Assembly (NCBI GenBank): GCA_902541315.1
Contig: CACBQF010000005.1
Span: 1 to 56,092 of the forward strand
Direction: 5' to 3'
Source of the DNA: an uncultured Pelagibacteraceae bacterium
GTDB lineage: Bacteria > Pseudomonadota > Alphaproteobacteria > Pelagibacterales > Pelagibacteraceae
DNA length: 56,092 bases
Under the pieces are notes generated by a model. The model was given only the letters and a program-made list of their open reading frames with translations, did no database searches and was not told the origin of the DNA. Both the position numbers and the translations under genes were made by a program. Shown in pieces: positions 34,720 through 44,878 of the stretch. Position 1 is the stretch's first letter; every line of letters starts with the position of its first letter.

Positions 34720-36071
34720 TTAAATTTCCACAGTGTTTTACCATCTTTGTCCTCTATTAAAACACCTTTGTCTGAAAGTTCATCTCTAATTTGATCAGCT
34801 TCCTTATAATCCTTATTTTCTCTAGCTATATCTCTTAAGTTTATCATCTTTTCAATTTCTGTTTCACTCAAAGAAACTCTATTTTTTTTGAATTCCTGCC
34901 ATTGCTCGTAGGTTTCACTTAATAATCCAACAAACTGACATGCTGCTATAAATAAATCTTTTTTCTCTCCCTTGCTTGCTTTTTCATACAATCCATGAAG
35001 GTTAGCAATATAACCTGGGGTATTTAAATCTTCGTATAAAGGTTTCAAAATTTCATTAGGAATTTTTATAGATTTGAAATTATCTAATTCTATTCGATAC
35101 CACTTATCTAAAGTATTTTCACAATCAATCAATAATTTATCGTTCCAATCTAAAGGCTGTTTATAATGTGCACTCATTAGTGCCATCCTGATTATTTGAC
35201 CACTTATTTTTTTTTTAAAATCTTTTATCTTTAAAATATTACCTTGAGATTTAGCCATTTTTTCATTTGACATTGTGATAAAATTATTATGAACCCAGTA
35301 ATTTGCGAAACTTTTTGTTTTATTGGCACATATCGACTGTGCAATCTCATTTTCATGATGTGGAAATATTAAATCTCTTCCACCCCCATGGATGTCAAAA
35401 GTATTACCGAGATATTTTTTAGACATTGCTGAGCATTCTAAATGCCACCCCGGTCTTCCTTTGCCCCAAGGTGAGTCCCATGATGGCTCATTATCTCTGG
35501 ATGGTTTCCATAATACAAAGTCCTCTGGATTTTGCTTTTTGTCTGATAATTCGACCCTGGAACCTGCAATCAAATCATCTATGTTTTTATTCGAAAGACA
35601 CCCATAATTTCCAAATTTTTTAACTTTAAAATAAACGTGATTTTCATTTACATAAGCAAATTCACCTTTAATTAACTCATTAATCATTTTTATCATCAAT
35701 TCTATATTGTCAGTGGCTTTGGGTTCGTGAGTTGGAGATACGCAATTTAAATAATCACAATCTTCATGAAACTTTTTCGTAATATTTGAAGTTAATTCAG
35801 TTGTAGAAATTTTTTTTTCTTTAGATGATTTAATGATCTTATCATCAATATCTGTTATATTTCGGACATAAGTCACGGACTTATCTCCATACTTATTTTT
35901 TAGAAGTTTGAAAAGTATATCAAAAACTACCAAAGGTCTTGCATTACCAATATGTGGATCATCATAAACTGTGGGACCACATACATACATTCTAACATTC
36001 TCAGGATCAATTGGATTAAATTTTTCTTTTTTATTCCCTAAACTATTAGATAAAAAAATATCTAGACTCAT
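34716..36071 (-). CDS. cysS: Cysteinyl-tRNA synthetase
   Basis: It charges tRNA-Cys. The class I HIGH motif is in DPHIGNARPLV near residue 40, the zinc and cysteine ligands are Cys31 in VCGPTVYDD and those in WHLECSAMSKK and FPHHENEIAQS, and the KMSKS loop appears as KMAKSQGN near residue 268. The 451-residue length is normal. It is immediately preceded by nadE and overlaps cimA. Confidence 0.97.
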   Translation of the reverse strand: MSLDIFLSNSLGNKKEKFNPIDPENVRMYVCGPTVYDDPHIGNARPLVVFDILFKLLKNKYGDKSVTYVRNITDIDDKIIKSSKEKKISTTELTSNITKKFHEDCDYLNCVSPTHEPKATDNIELMIKMINELIKGEFAYVNENHVYFKVKKFGNYGCLSNKNIDDLIAGSRVELSDKKQNPEDFVLWKPSRDNEPSWDSPWGKGRPGWHLECSAMSKKYLGNTFDIHGGGRDLIFPHHENEIAQSICANKTKSFANYWVHNNFITMSNEKMAKSQGNILKIKDFKKKISGQIIRMALMSAHYKQPLDWNDKLLIDCENTLDKWYRIELDNFKSIKIPNEILKPLYEDLNTPGYIANLHGLYEKASKGEKKDLFIAACQFVGLLSETYEQWQEFKKNRVSLSETEIEKMINLRDIARENKDYKEADQIRDELSDKGVLIEDKDGKTLWKFK

Positions 36072-37730
36072 TTAGTTCCAATTTCTAAATCCACTTGTAA
36101 GCGGGAATCTTCTATCTCTACCAAAAGCTTTTGACGTTACTTTGGGCCCTGGTGCTGCCTGAAACCTTTTATATTCAGATCTAGCTAGCAACTGAGCTAT
36201 TTTTTCAACAATTTTTTTTTCAAAACCTTTTGATACAATTTTTTCTACTGAAATTTCTTCCTCAACTAAACCTTTTAGAATTTCATCCAAAATTTCATAT
36301 TCTGGCAAACTATCTGTATCTCTCTGATTTTCCTTTAATTCAGCTGTTGGTGCTTTTGTAATAATGTTATCTGGAATAACTTTTCCTTTAGGTCCTTTAA
36401 ATAATTGGGAAAAATTTTTATTTCTCCATTTGCATAATTTGAAAACATCTGTTTTCCAGACATCTTTGATGGGAGCAAAACCTCCACACATGTCGCCATA
36501 CAATGTTGAGTATCCTACTGCATACTCTGACTTATTTCCAGTTGCTAGGACCATATAGCCGTATCTATTTGAAAGAGCCATAAGTAATAATCCTCGTAAT
36601 CTTGATTGAATATTTTCTTCTGTAATCCCTGGTGAAAAACTTTTACCATTAAATTTACCTAAAGTTTTATCAATTATTTTCATTGCTTCATCTATTTCTA
36701 AATTAGAAAATTTAATTTTTAAATAATTTGCAACGTCCTTAGCATCATTTAAACTTTCTTGACCAGTAAAAGGACTTGGAAGCATAATCGCTTGTACATT
36801 TTCTGATCCAAGCGAATCAGCTGCAATTGCTGCTACGAGGGCAGAGTCAATTCCGCCCGATAAACCTAAAACAACACCAGGGAACTTATTATTATTAACA
36901 TAATCTCTTAATCCAAGGACTAAAGCCTTATACAATCTTTCTGTGTGAGATGTGTTTTTATTTAAATTTCCACTACCAATCCATTTTTCATTTTTTTTTG
37001 AAAAATTTATTATCGAAACTTCCTCCTTAAATTCTGATGAACAAAAAAATTTATTTCCGTCATAATTTAAAGCAAAAGAAGAACCATCAAATATTAGTTC
37101 ATCTTGTCCACCTGTTCTATTAAGATAAATAAGTGGAAGTTTAATCTCTTCTACTCTTGATAATGTTACATGATCTCTCTCAGAACTTTTGGTAATAGTA
37201 AAGGGTGATGCATTTATTGCAATGATAATCTCTGCACCAGATTTTGTTAATTTTTCAAGAACAGTTTTTTTCCAAATATCTTCACAAATTGGCAATCCAA
37301 ATTTGATTTTTTTTATTTCCACATAACTCTCTAAATTACCTTCTGTAAATACTCTTTGTTCATCGAAAACTCCAGTATTAGGAAGTTCATATTTATCTCT
37401 AATTGCAACTATTCTGCCGTCCTCTATTACGTAAACTGAATTTTTTATTACTTTTTTGTCCTTTCTTGGAGCTCCAAATATTATTGCTGATTTTCCATCT
37501 TTTGTAATTTCTACAAGCTTTTTTATTTCACTCTCAACTAAACTTAAAAAATCTTCTCTTAAAACCAAATCATCTATTGGATATCCAGAAATATAAAGTT
37601 CTGGTACTACTAAAATATCAACGTCGCTATCTAATTTTGATCTTATAGTGATCAGTTTTTTCATATTTCCCAAAACATCACCAACTAAAGGATTTAATTG
37701 TGCCAGTGCTATTTTAATTTTTTTATCCAT
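36072..37730 (-). CDS. nadE: NAD+ synthase, glutamine-dependent
   Basis: Two domains. The N-terminal nitrilase-like amidohydrolase (about residues 5-260) has the Glu in VVPELYISGYP, the Lys in RDKYELPN and the Cys in GLPICEDIW. The C-terminal synthetase has the P-loop VLGLSGGIDSALVAAIA near residue 290 and KSEYAVGYSTLYGDM. It therefore uses glutamine to amidate deamido-NAD. The length of 552 is normal. nadK is also in this window but is unlinked in transcription. Confidence 0.96.
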   Translation of the reverse strand: MDKKIKIALAQLNPLVGDVLGNMKKLITIRSKLDSDVDILVVPELYISGYPIDDLVLREDFLSLVESEIKKLVEITKDGKSAIIFGAPRKDKKVIKNSVYVIEDGRIVAIRDKYELPNTGVFDEQRVFTEGNLESYVEIKKIKFGLPICEDIWKKTVLEKLTKSGAEIIIAINASPFTITKSSERDHVTLSRVEEIKLPLIYLNRTGGQDELIFDGSSFALNYDGNKFFCSSEFKEEVSIINFSKKNEKWIGSGNLNKNTSHTERLYKALVLGLRDYVNNNKFPGVVLGLSGGIDSALVAAIAADSLGSENVQAIMLPSPFTGQESLNDAKDVANYLKIKFSNLEIDEAMKIIDKTLGKFNGKSFSPGITEENIQSRLRGLLLMALSNRYGYMVLATGNKSEYAVGYSTLYGDMCGGFAPIKDVWKTDVFKLCKWRNKNFSQLFKGPKGKVIPDNIITKAPTAELKENQRDTDSLPEYEILDEILKGLVEEEISVEKIVSKGFEKKIVEKIAQLLARSEYKRFQAAPGPKVTSKAFGRDRRFPLTSGFRNWN

Positions 37731-37811
37731 ACTTAAGATATATTCACTTTTAATTAATATTGTATAGAATTAATAGTCATACTTAACTAGCCTATTTGAT
37801 TAAACAAGCTT

Positions 37812-39191
37812 TTAAGAAGCTGCTTTAATAATGTTTTTTGCGTTATTAGAGTTTTTCTTAATTTCGTCTGATATTAAAAATGCTAATTCTAAGGCTTGGT
37901 CTGCATTAAGCCTAGGATCACAGTGGGTGTGGTATCTACTTGATAAATCGGCATCAGAAATTTTTCTTGCACCACCAGTACATTCTGTCACATTTTGACC
38001 AGTCATTTCAATATGTAAGCCTCCTGCGTATGAACCCTCACTTTGATGAACTGCAAATACATCTCTTACTTCTTTTAAAACCCTATTAAATGGTCTAGTT
38101 TTAAATCCAGTTGTAGATTTGATTGTATTTCCATGCATTGGATCACAAGACCAAATTACGTTCAAACCTTCTTTCTTAATGGTTCTTACGAGTCTTGGTA
38201 AAAATTTTTCAACTGAGTCATATCCAAATCTTGAGATAAGAGTAATTTTACCTTTTTCATTTTTTGGATTTATTAAGTTACAAATTTTTACTATTTCTTC
38301 TGGTTTACTTGTAGGCCCGCATTTTATTCCTATTGGATTTTCTATACCTCTACAAAATTCAACATGACCCCCATCTAACTGTCGAGTTCTATCACCAATC
38401 CATACAAAGTGAGCAGATGTATCGTGGTATTCTCCAGTTGTGGAGTCTATTCTTGTCATACTTTCCTCAAAAGGTAGATGTAAAGCCTCATGTGATGTCC
38501 AAAAATTAACTGTATATAATCTGTTATTAAAGTCTGAAGTAATTCCACACGCTGACATAAAAGCTAATGCATCAGCAATCTTGTCTTCTAAATCTTTGAA
38601 TTTCTTAGCTTGAGGACTTTTTTTGATATAATCTAAATTCCATAAATGAACTTTATTTAAGTCTGCAAAACCTCCTTTTGAAAATGCCCTTAACAAGTTC
38701 AAAGTTGATGCAGATTGTGAGTAAGCTCTAAAAAGTCTTTTTGGATCGTGCTCTCTTGCTTTTTTATTAAACTCAATACCATTAACGTTATCACCCAAAT
38801 AACTTGGAAGTTCTAAATTTCCTTGTTTTTCAGTCGGTGCACTTCTTGGTTTAGCAAACTGCCCTGCTATTCTTCCAAGTTTGATTACTGGAAGAGATGC
38901 TGAATAAGTTAAAACCAACGACATTTGCAAAATTAGTTTAAATGTATCTCTAATATTATCTGGATTAAATTCAGCAAAACTCTCTGCACAATCTCCTCCC
39001 TGAAGTAAAAAAGCTTTACCATCTACTACTTCACCAAGTTGTTGTTTTAAGTGTCTTGTTTCACCAGCAAAAACAAGTGGTGGAAAATTTTTTATTTTAC
39101 CTAACACTTGTTCCAACTCTTTTTTATTAGAATAATCCGGAATGTGTTTTACCGGATACTTTCTCCAACTATTAATTTTCCAATTTTTCAT
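37812..39191 (-). CDS. aroG: 3-deoxy-7-phosphoheptulonate synthase, class II
   Basis: The first enzyme of the shikimate pathway, condensing PEP and erythrose 4-phosphate. The class II (plant-like) form is shown by LLQGGDCAESF near residue 80, LGRIAGQFAKPRS near 125, WIGDRTRQLDGGHVEF near 265 and DPMHGNT near 357. The ATG at 39191 (MKNWKINSWRK) is preferred over an upstream TTG. It stands alone between nadE and glmS. Confidence 0.95.
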   Translation of the reverse strand: MKNWKINSWRKYPVKHIPDYSNKKELEQVLGKIKNFPPLVFAGETRHLKQQLGEVVDGKAFLLQGGDCAESFAEFNPDNIRDTFKLILQMSLVLTYSASLPVIKLGRIAGQFAKPRSAPTEKQGNLELPSYLGDNVNGIEFNKKAREHDPKRLFRAYSQSASTLNLLRAFSKGGFADLNKVHLWNLDYIKKSPQAKKFKDLEDKIADALAFMSACGITSDFNNRLYTVNFWTSHEALHLPFEESMTRIDSTTGEYHDTSAHFVWIGDRTRQLDGGHVEFCRGIENPIGIKCGPTSKPEEIVKICNLINPKNEKGKITLISRFGYDSVEKFLPRLVRTIKKEGLNVIWSCDPMHGNTIKSTTGFKTRPFNRVLKEVRDVFAVHQSEGSYAGGLHIEMTGQNVTECTGGARKISDADLSSRYHTHCDPRLNADQALELAFLISDEIKKNSNNAKNIIKAAS

Positions 39192-39226
39192 ATTCAACCT
39201 GCAATTGTTGTATCAGAGTTTTTTAA

Positions 39227-41047
39227 TTATTCAACGGTTACTGATTTAGCCAAATTTCTCGGTTTATCTATATCATAACCTTTTTTTAAAGCTGAATAAT
39301 AAGCTAATTTTTGCAAAGGTATTGTTAAAAGAAAAGGTAATAGATCCTCGTTAGTACTTTCTACTTCTATAGTTTCCCAAATATTCTCTGAAAAAACTTC
39401 ATCTTTACTTTTATTTGTAATTAATAAAACCTTAGCTCCTCTAGCAATTACCTCCTGCATATTTGATATTGTTTTCTTGTAATAATTGTCTCTAGGGGCT
39501 AACACAACAACTGGCATACCTTTTTCTATTAAAGCCAATGGTCCATGTTTCATCTCACCAGCCGGGTAACCTTCGGCATGAACATAAGATAATTCTTTTA
39601 ATTTTAAAGCTCCTTCCAAAGCAATAGGATATGAAAATCCTCGACCCAAAAACATTGAACCTTTAGCCTCAATAAAAGTACTTGAAGAAGTTTGAATTTT
39701 ATTGTCAATAAGTAGAGTTTTACTAACTAGTTCAGGTAAAACTTTTAAATCTTTTAATTTTTGTGAAAATTTTTTTTTATTAATATCTCCTCTAATTAGT
39801 CCAAGTTTTAAAGAAAGAATGTATAATATCAACATCTGGCCTAAGAAAGCTTTTGTCGAAGCAACGCCTATTTCTGTACCACAGTGTATTGGCAGAACAA
39901 ATTTAGAGTCTCTTGCTATTGAGCTTTCAATTACATTAACAACACCACAAGTTTTCATACCATTTTTATTGCACAAATCTAGTGCTGCATAAGTATCAGC
40001 AGTTTCACCTGATTGTGATACAAAAATGTATAAACTGTCTTTTTTAAATCTATTTTTCCTATACCTAAATTCTGAAGCTATATCTACACTTACATCTAAA
40101 GAAGTTAATTCCTCAAACCAATATTTGGCCATTAAACAAGAATGATACGCGGTACCACATCCTATCAACATTACCGAAGAAATATCTTCAACCTTCCATG
40201 GAAAATTAAGTATATTAATGTCATTATTTGCAGTATCTAAATATTCTTTAATACCATTCTTTATTGACAGTGGTTGTTCGTCTATTTCTTTAGCCATAAA
40301 ATGTTTGTAATCTCCTTTATCGTATTTTTGATTTTCACTAGATAGTTCTAAAACTTTTTTGTTAATTTTTTTTCCCTTATGATCAAAAAATTCTACTAGA
40401 TCTTTTTTAATCACACAAAATTCACCATCATTTAAATAAGTAATTTTGTTTGTCATTGATTTCAAAGCATAAGAGTCTGAACCTAAATAGTTTTCATTTG
40501 GACCATAACCGACAGCTAAAGGTGAGCCCCGTCTTGCGCCTATAATTAGATCTGGTTGATCTTTAAAGATAATTCCTAAAGCAAAACTTCCATGAAGTAA
40601 TTTAAGGGTTTTTTTTATGGAGTCTATTATATTTTCTTTTTTTAAGTGTTCAGTTATTAAATGAACAACAACTTCTGTATCTGTTTGAGATTTAAATTTG
40701 TGACCTTTACCGATTAAAAATTTTTTTAGTATGGTTGAATTTTCAATTATTCCATTATGTACAACTGAAACATTTTGTGAAGAATGCGGATGAGCATTCA
40801 AACTACTAGGTACTCCATGTGTTGCCCATCTGACATGACCGATGCCGATAGTTCCTTCCATTTTTTGGACAAGTGAATTTTTTTCTAAATTATCTACCCT
40901 ACCCTCAGATTTAATCTCATTAATCAAGCCACTTGATAAAGTAGCTATTCCCGCAGAATCGTATCCCCTATATTCTAATTTTTTTAAAGAATTGATTATC
41001 GCTGACGATACTGGCTTGTAACTATTAATTCCAATAATTCCACACAT
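39227..41047 (-). CDS. glmS: Glucosamine-fructose-6-phosphate aminotransferase (isomerizing)
   Basis: The entry enzyme of UDP-GlcNAc synthesis. The nucleophile Cys2 begins the glutaminase domain (MCGIIGINSY), with GHVRWATHG near residue 73. The two SIS isomerase domains follow (LIGCGTAYHSCLMAKYW near residue 294 and LGRGFSYPIALEGALK near residue 465). The C-terminus LAKSVTVE is typical. The 606-residue length is normal. It starts at the last base of the GlmU-like gene's stop, so the two are translated together. Confidence 0.97.
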   Translation of the reverse strand: MCGIIGINSYKPVSSAIINSLKKLEYRGYDSAGIATLSSGLINEIKSEGRVDNLEKNSLVQKMEGTIGIGHVRWATHGVPSSLNAHPHSSQNVSVVHNGIIENSTILKKFLIGKGHKFKSQTDTEVVVHLITEHLKKENIIDSIKKTLKLLHGSFALGIIFKDQPDLIIGARRGSPLAVGYGPNENYLGSDSYALKSMTNKITYLNDGEFCVIKKDLVEFFDHKGKKINKKVLELSSENQKYDKGDYKHFMAKEIDEQPLSIKNGIKEYLDTANNDINILNFPWKVEDISSVMLIGCGTAYHSCLMAKYWFEELTSLDVSVDIASEFRYRKNRFKKDSLYIFVSQSGETADTYAALDLCNKNGMKTCGVVNVIESSIARDSKFVLPIHCGTEIGVASTKAFLGQMLILYILSLKLGLIRGDINKKKFSQKLKDLKVLPELVSKTLLIDNKIQTSSSTFIEAKGSMFLGRGFSYPIALEGALKLKELSYVHAEGYPAGEMKHGPLALIEKGMPVVVLAPRDNYYKKTISNMQEVIARGAKVLLITNKSKDEVFSENIWETIEVESTNEDLLPFLLTIPLQKLAYYSALKKGYDIDKPRNLAKSVTVE

Positions 41048-41670
41048 TATTTTTTTCTAGTTTTATAATTTTTAACTTCTTTTTGTTCACTTCTTGTTAA
41101 AGCCAACGATTTTTTTTTTACATTTCTTGTTATAACAGATCCTGCTCCAACTGTACTTTCTTCACCAATAGTTATTGGAGCTACAAGCGATGAATTTGAT
41201 CCTATAAATACTTTATCTTTTATATTAGTTACGTATTTCTTTTTTCCATCGTAATTACAAGTGATTGTTCCTGCACCAACATTTACAGATTTACCAATTT
41301 TACTATCCCCAATGTATGTTAAATGATTTACTTTTGACTTTTTACCAATTGTACTTTTTTTAACTTCTACAAAATTTCCTACTTTTGAACCTTCTTTTAA
41401 AATTGTATTTGGTCTTATTCTTGCATAAGGTCCAACCTCTACTTTATTCTCAATTTTACATGACTCAAGATGAGAAAAAGATTTAATGACAACATTGTTT
41501 CCAATTTTTACTTTAGACCCAATAACAACATACGGTTCAATTGTTACGTTTTTTCCTATTTGAGTATCATTGGAAAAAAAAATTGTTTCAGGACCAATCA
41601 TTTTTACGCCTGATTTTAAAAACTTATTTCTTAAATTAATTTGAGGATTTTTTAAATAAATATGTTTCAT
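41047..41670 (-). CDS. GlmU-like acetyltransferase half (left-handed beta helix)
   Basis: This 207-residue protein corresponds to only the C-terminal glucosamine-1-phosphate acetyltransferase domain of bifunctional GlmU. Hexapeptide repeats run through the protein. The region IGPETIFF to GPYARIRPNT, the catalytic His in HLTYIGDSKIG near residue 128, and VNVGAGTITCNYDGKKKY near 145 match GlmU closely. The N-terminal uridylyltransferase domain (about 230 residues) is absent and no remnant lies upstream in 41671-41741. It is co-transcribed with glmS, supporting the same pathway. Confidence 0.85.
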   Translation of the reverse strand: MKHIYLKNPQINLRNKFLKSGVKMIGPETIFFSNDTQIGKNVTIEPYVVIGSKVKIGNNVVIKSFSHLESCKIENKVEVGPYARIRPNTILKEGSKVGNFVEVKKSTIGKKSKVNHLTYIGDSKIGKSVNVGAGTITCNYDGKKKYVTNIKDKVFIGSNSSLVAPITIGEESTVGAGSVITRNVKKKSLALTRSEQKEVKNYKTRKK

Positions 41671-41741
41671 CTTTCAAATTCTTTATATTATGTATATATA
41701 TTTCTTAACTCACAAAATATTTCTTAAAAATACTTTTAAAT

Positions 41742-42425
41742 ATGAAAGAAAAATTTACAATTCTCTTTGATTTAGACGGTACTTTGGTTGATACAGCACC
41801 AGATTTAATGAGAGCACACAATTATGTTATGAATAAATTTGGCTACCCAACAAAATCTACTGAGGAAATTAGAAATCTTGTTGGACAGGGTGCTGGAGCA
41901 ATGCTTGGACGATCGATTTGGGGGCAAGCTAAAAAAGAATTTAGTAAAGTGCAAGATGATAAAATAAAAAAAGAAATGGTGAAAGACTTTATAGATTTTT
42001 ATGGAAAAAACATTGTCAATGAAAGTACATTAATTAACGGAGTAAGAGAGTTTTTAATATGGTCAAAAAAAAACGATATATCTATGGCTGTTTGTACTAA
42101 TAAAACAGAGTATTTAGCAATTGATCTTTTAAAGAAAATTGGTATTTACGATTTTTTTGAATATGTTGCAGGACACAATACATTTGATTATTGTAAACCT
42201 GATCCAAGACACCTAACCTCTGTTATAGAAATTTTAAATGGTGATATTAAAAAAACACTTATGATTGGTGACAGTGAAACAGATGCTAATGCTGCAAAAA
42301 GTGCAGGTATCCCAATTATTTTACTCGAAGATGGATATACAGAAAAAAAAACAACTGAAATTTACCACAATCACTTAGTAAAAGACTTTATAGGTATAGA
42401 AAAAATAGTATCTAAATATATTTAA
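41742..42425 (+). CDS. gph: Phosphoglycolate phosphatase-like HAD hydrolase
   Basis: HAD motif I is FDLDGTLVDTAPDL near residue 9, motif II is AVCTNKT near residue 113, motif III is the Lys in FDYCKPDPRHL and motif IV is MIGDSETDANAA near residue 172. The 227-residue length and cap region fit Gph, which clears 2-phosphoglycolate, though related phosphatases cannot be excluded. It is divergent from the glm genes and 54 nt upstream of prpD. Confidence 0.85.
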   Translation: MKEKFTILFDLDGTLVDTAPDLMRAHNYVMNKFGYPTKSTEEIRNLVGQGAGAMLGRSIWGQAKKEFSKVQDDKIKKEMVKDFIDFYGKNIVNESTLINGVREFLIWSKKNDISMAVCTNKTEYLAIDLLKKIGIYDFFEYVAGHNTFDYCKPDPRHLTSVIEILNGDIKKTLMIGDSETDANAAKSAGIPIILLEDGYTEKKTTEIYHNHLVKDFIGIEKIVSKYI

Positions 42426-42479
42426 TATTGATTATTTTTTTTTAACTATTACAAACAGTCTCGATAATTAGGAGTTATT

Positions 42480-43982
42480 TTGATATTACATAAAGTAAAA
42501 GTTTACCCATCTAAAATTTACTTACCTAAAAAAAAACAACTTGCCTGGAAAATTGCTGAAATAGCCAGCGATAACGCAAAGTTAAATAAGGATGCAATAG
42601 AAATGGTGATTAATAGAATTATTGATAATGCCTCTGTTGCAATCGCATCTCTAAACAGGAAACCTGTAGTTTCATCTAGAGAAATGGCTTTAAAACATAC
42701 TAGAAAAAGTGGTGCCACAATTTTTGGTGTTAACAAAAAATTAAAATTTGATTGTGAATGGGCTGCATGGTCAAATGGAACAGCCGTTAGAGAGCTTGAT
42801 TTTCATGATACTTTTTTAGCAGCAGATTACAGTCATCCTGGAGATAATATTCCTCCATTAATAAGTGTTGCACAACAAAATAAAAAAAATGGATTGGACC
42901 TTCTGAGAGGAATTATTACAGCTTATGAGGTACAAGTTAATTTAGTTAAGGGAATATGTTTACATAAACACAAAGTTGATCATATTGCTCATTTAGGACC
43001 TAGCGTTGCTGCAGGAATAGGATCGATGCTTAAATTAAACACCGAAACAATTTATCAAGCTGTTCAACAAGCCTTACATACTACTATTTCAACAAGACAA
43101 TCTAGGAAAGGTGAAATTTCAAGTTGGAAAGCGTATGCACCAGCGCATGCTAGTAAACTAGCAATAGAAGCTGTGGACAGAGTTATGCGGGGAGAAGGTG
43201 CTCCAAGTCCAATCTACGAGGGTGAAGATAGTGTGATAGCCAGAATACTAGATGGCAAAAAAGCATTATATAAAGTTCCGCTTCCAAAAAAAGGTGAGGT
43301 AAAAAAAGCTATACTCGAAACTTACACAAAAGAATATTCAGCTGAATATCAATCCCAAGCGTTAATTGACTTGGCAAAAAAGCTTAAAAAGAGAGTACAA
43401 AACCTAAGTCTAATTAAAAAAATCGATATCTATACTAGTCATCATACTCATTATGTAATTGGAACTGGTGCAAATGATCCTCAAAAAATGGATCCTAACG
43501 CAAGCAGGGAAACCTTAGATCATTCAATAATGTACATTTTTGCTGTAGCTTTAGAAGACGGTAGTTGGCATCACATAAGATCATACACTAAAGCAAGAGC
43601 AAAGAAAAAAAGTACATTAAAAATTTGGAAATCAATAAAAACTCATGAGGATAAAAAATGGACTAAAAAATATCATGATCCAAATCCTAAAAAGAAAGCA
43701 TTTGGTGCAAGAGTAGTCATAACTCTCAAAAATGGAAAAAAAATTTCAGAGCAACAAAATATAGCTGATGCGCATCCTTATGGATCACGTCCTTTTAAAA
43801 GAAAAGACTACATCAACAAATTTTTAACTTTAACTGAAAATATTTTGACTAAAGAAGAAAGTGATAGATTCTTAAGAATAGCGCAAAATTTAAAAAAATT
43901 AAAATCAGGTCAATTAGATAAATTGAACATAGAAGTGAAAAAAAGTAAGCTCAAGAGGAACTTAAAAAAAGGAATTTTTTAA
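42480..43982 (+). CDS. prpD: 2-methylcitrate dehydratase, PrpD
   Basis: PrpD dehydrates 2-methylcitrate in the methylcitrate cycle, which handles propionyl-CoA. The MmgE/PrpD family blocks are visible: [17 protein letters not shown] near residue 97, the [15 protein letters not shown] segment, and [15 protein letters not shown] near 219. The start codon is TTG at 42480, supported by an AGGAG five nucleotides upstream; no ATG fits. The stop overlaps the prpB ATG by one base. The 500-residue length is normal. Confidence 0.93.
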   Translation: MILHKVKVYPSKIYLPKKKQLAWKIAEIASDNAKLNKDAIEMVINRIIDNASVAIASLNRKPVVSSREMALKHTRKSGATIFGVNKKLKFDCEWAAWSNGTAVRELDFHDTFLAADYSHPGDNIPPLISVAQQNKKNGLDLLRGIITAYEVQVNLVKGICLHKHKVDHIAHLGPSVAAGIGSMLKLNTETIYQAVQQALHTTISTRQSRKGEISSWKAYAPAHASKLAIEAVDRVMRGEGAPSPIYEGEDSVIARILDGKKALYKVPLPKKGEVKKAILETYTKEYSAEYQSQALIDLAKKLKKRVQNLSLIKKIDIYTSHHTHYVIGTGANDPQKMDPNASRETLDHSIMYIFAVALEDGSWHHIRSYTKARAKKKSTLKIWKSIKTHEDKKWTKKYHDPNPKKKAFGARVVITLKNGKKISEQQNIADAHPYGSRPFKRKDYINKFLTLTENILTKEESDRFLRIAQNLKKLKSGQLDKLNIEVKKSKLKRNLKKGIF

Positions 43983-44878
43983 TGCATTTCGTTGAAAAGG
44001 AACCAAATCAAAAAAGAGAGGATTTCGATAAGAAATTAAAATCAAACAAAATTTTAAGAGTTCCTGGTGCTTATAATCCTTTAACAGCAAAACTTATTGA
44101 GGAAATTGGATATGATGCAGTTTATGTTTCAGGTGGTGTTATGGCTAATGATCTTGGTTTTCCTGATATTGGATTAACAACACTACAGGATGTAAGTACA
44201 AGATCATATTTAATATCTAGAGTTACAAATCTTCCGACTATTGTTGATATAGATACAGGTTTTAAATCTTGTAAAGAAACAATTGAAACTTTTGAGGAAT
44301 TTGGAATTTCAGGCGTGCATATAGAAGATCAGATTGAAAGGAAAAGATGTGGTCATCTAGATAATAAAGATCTGATTTCTACTGATGCCATGGTCAAAAA
44401 GATTAAAGAATGTGTTTCAGCTAAAAAAGATAAGAATTTTAAAATTATAGCTAGATCAGATGCAAAAAGTGTAGAGGGAATAGATAAGATGATTGATAGA
44501 TGTAAAGCTTATGTTGATGCTGGAGCTGAAATTATTTTTCCAGAAGCTTTACATGATGAAAAAGATTTTGAAAAAGTAAGAAAAGAGCTTACATGCTATT
44601 TATTAGCGAATATGACAGAATTTGGAAAAACCAAGTTGTTTAATTTTAAAGAATTAGAACAATTTGGTTACAATATAGTTATTTATCCAGTCACCACTCA
44701 AAGATTAGCAATGAAAAATGTTGAAGATGGATTAAGAGACATTTATGCAAATGGACACCAAAACAATATTATAGATAAGATGCAAACTAGGAAAAGGTTA
44801 TACGAGCTTGTGGATTATGAAAAATATAATAGTTTAGACGAAAGTATTTATAATTTTAGTACTGATGGACATGAATAA
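43982..44878 (+). CDS. prpB: 2-methylisocitrate lyase, PrpB
   Basis: It cleaves 2-methylisocitrate to pyruvate and succinate. A PEP-mutase/isocitrate-lyase TIM barrel is shown by VPGAYNPLTAKLIEEIG near residue 27, VYVSGGVMAND, the Mg-binding TIVDIDTGF near residue 86, and the signature IEDQIERKRCGHLDNK near residue 116, where the catalytic Cys lies in KRCGH. The 298-residue length is normal. The stop overlaps the prpC ATG by one base. Confidence 0.93.
   Translation: MHFVEKEPNQKREDFDKKLKSNKILRVPGAYNPLTAKLIEEIGYDAVYVSGGVMANDLGFPDIGLTTLQDVSTRSYLISRVTNLPTIVDIDTGFKSCKETIETFEEFGISGVHIEDQIERKRCGHLDNKDLISTDAMVKKIKECVSAKKDKNFKIIARSDAKSVEGIDKMIDRCKAYVDAGAEIIFPEALHDEKDFEKVRKELTCYLLANMTEFGKTKLFNFKELEQFGYNIVIYPVTTQRLAMKNVEDGLRDIYANGHQNNIIDKMQTRKRLYELVDYEKYNSLDESIYNFSTDGHE

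Noticed and set aside
39192-39197. TTG start two codons upstream for the DAHP synthase
   Set aside because: The ATG at 39191 gives the usual start, and no ribosome binding site supports the TTG.
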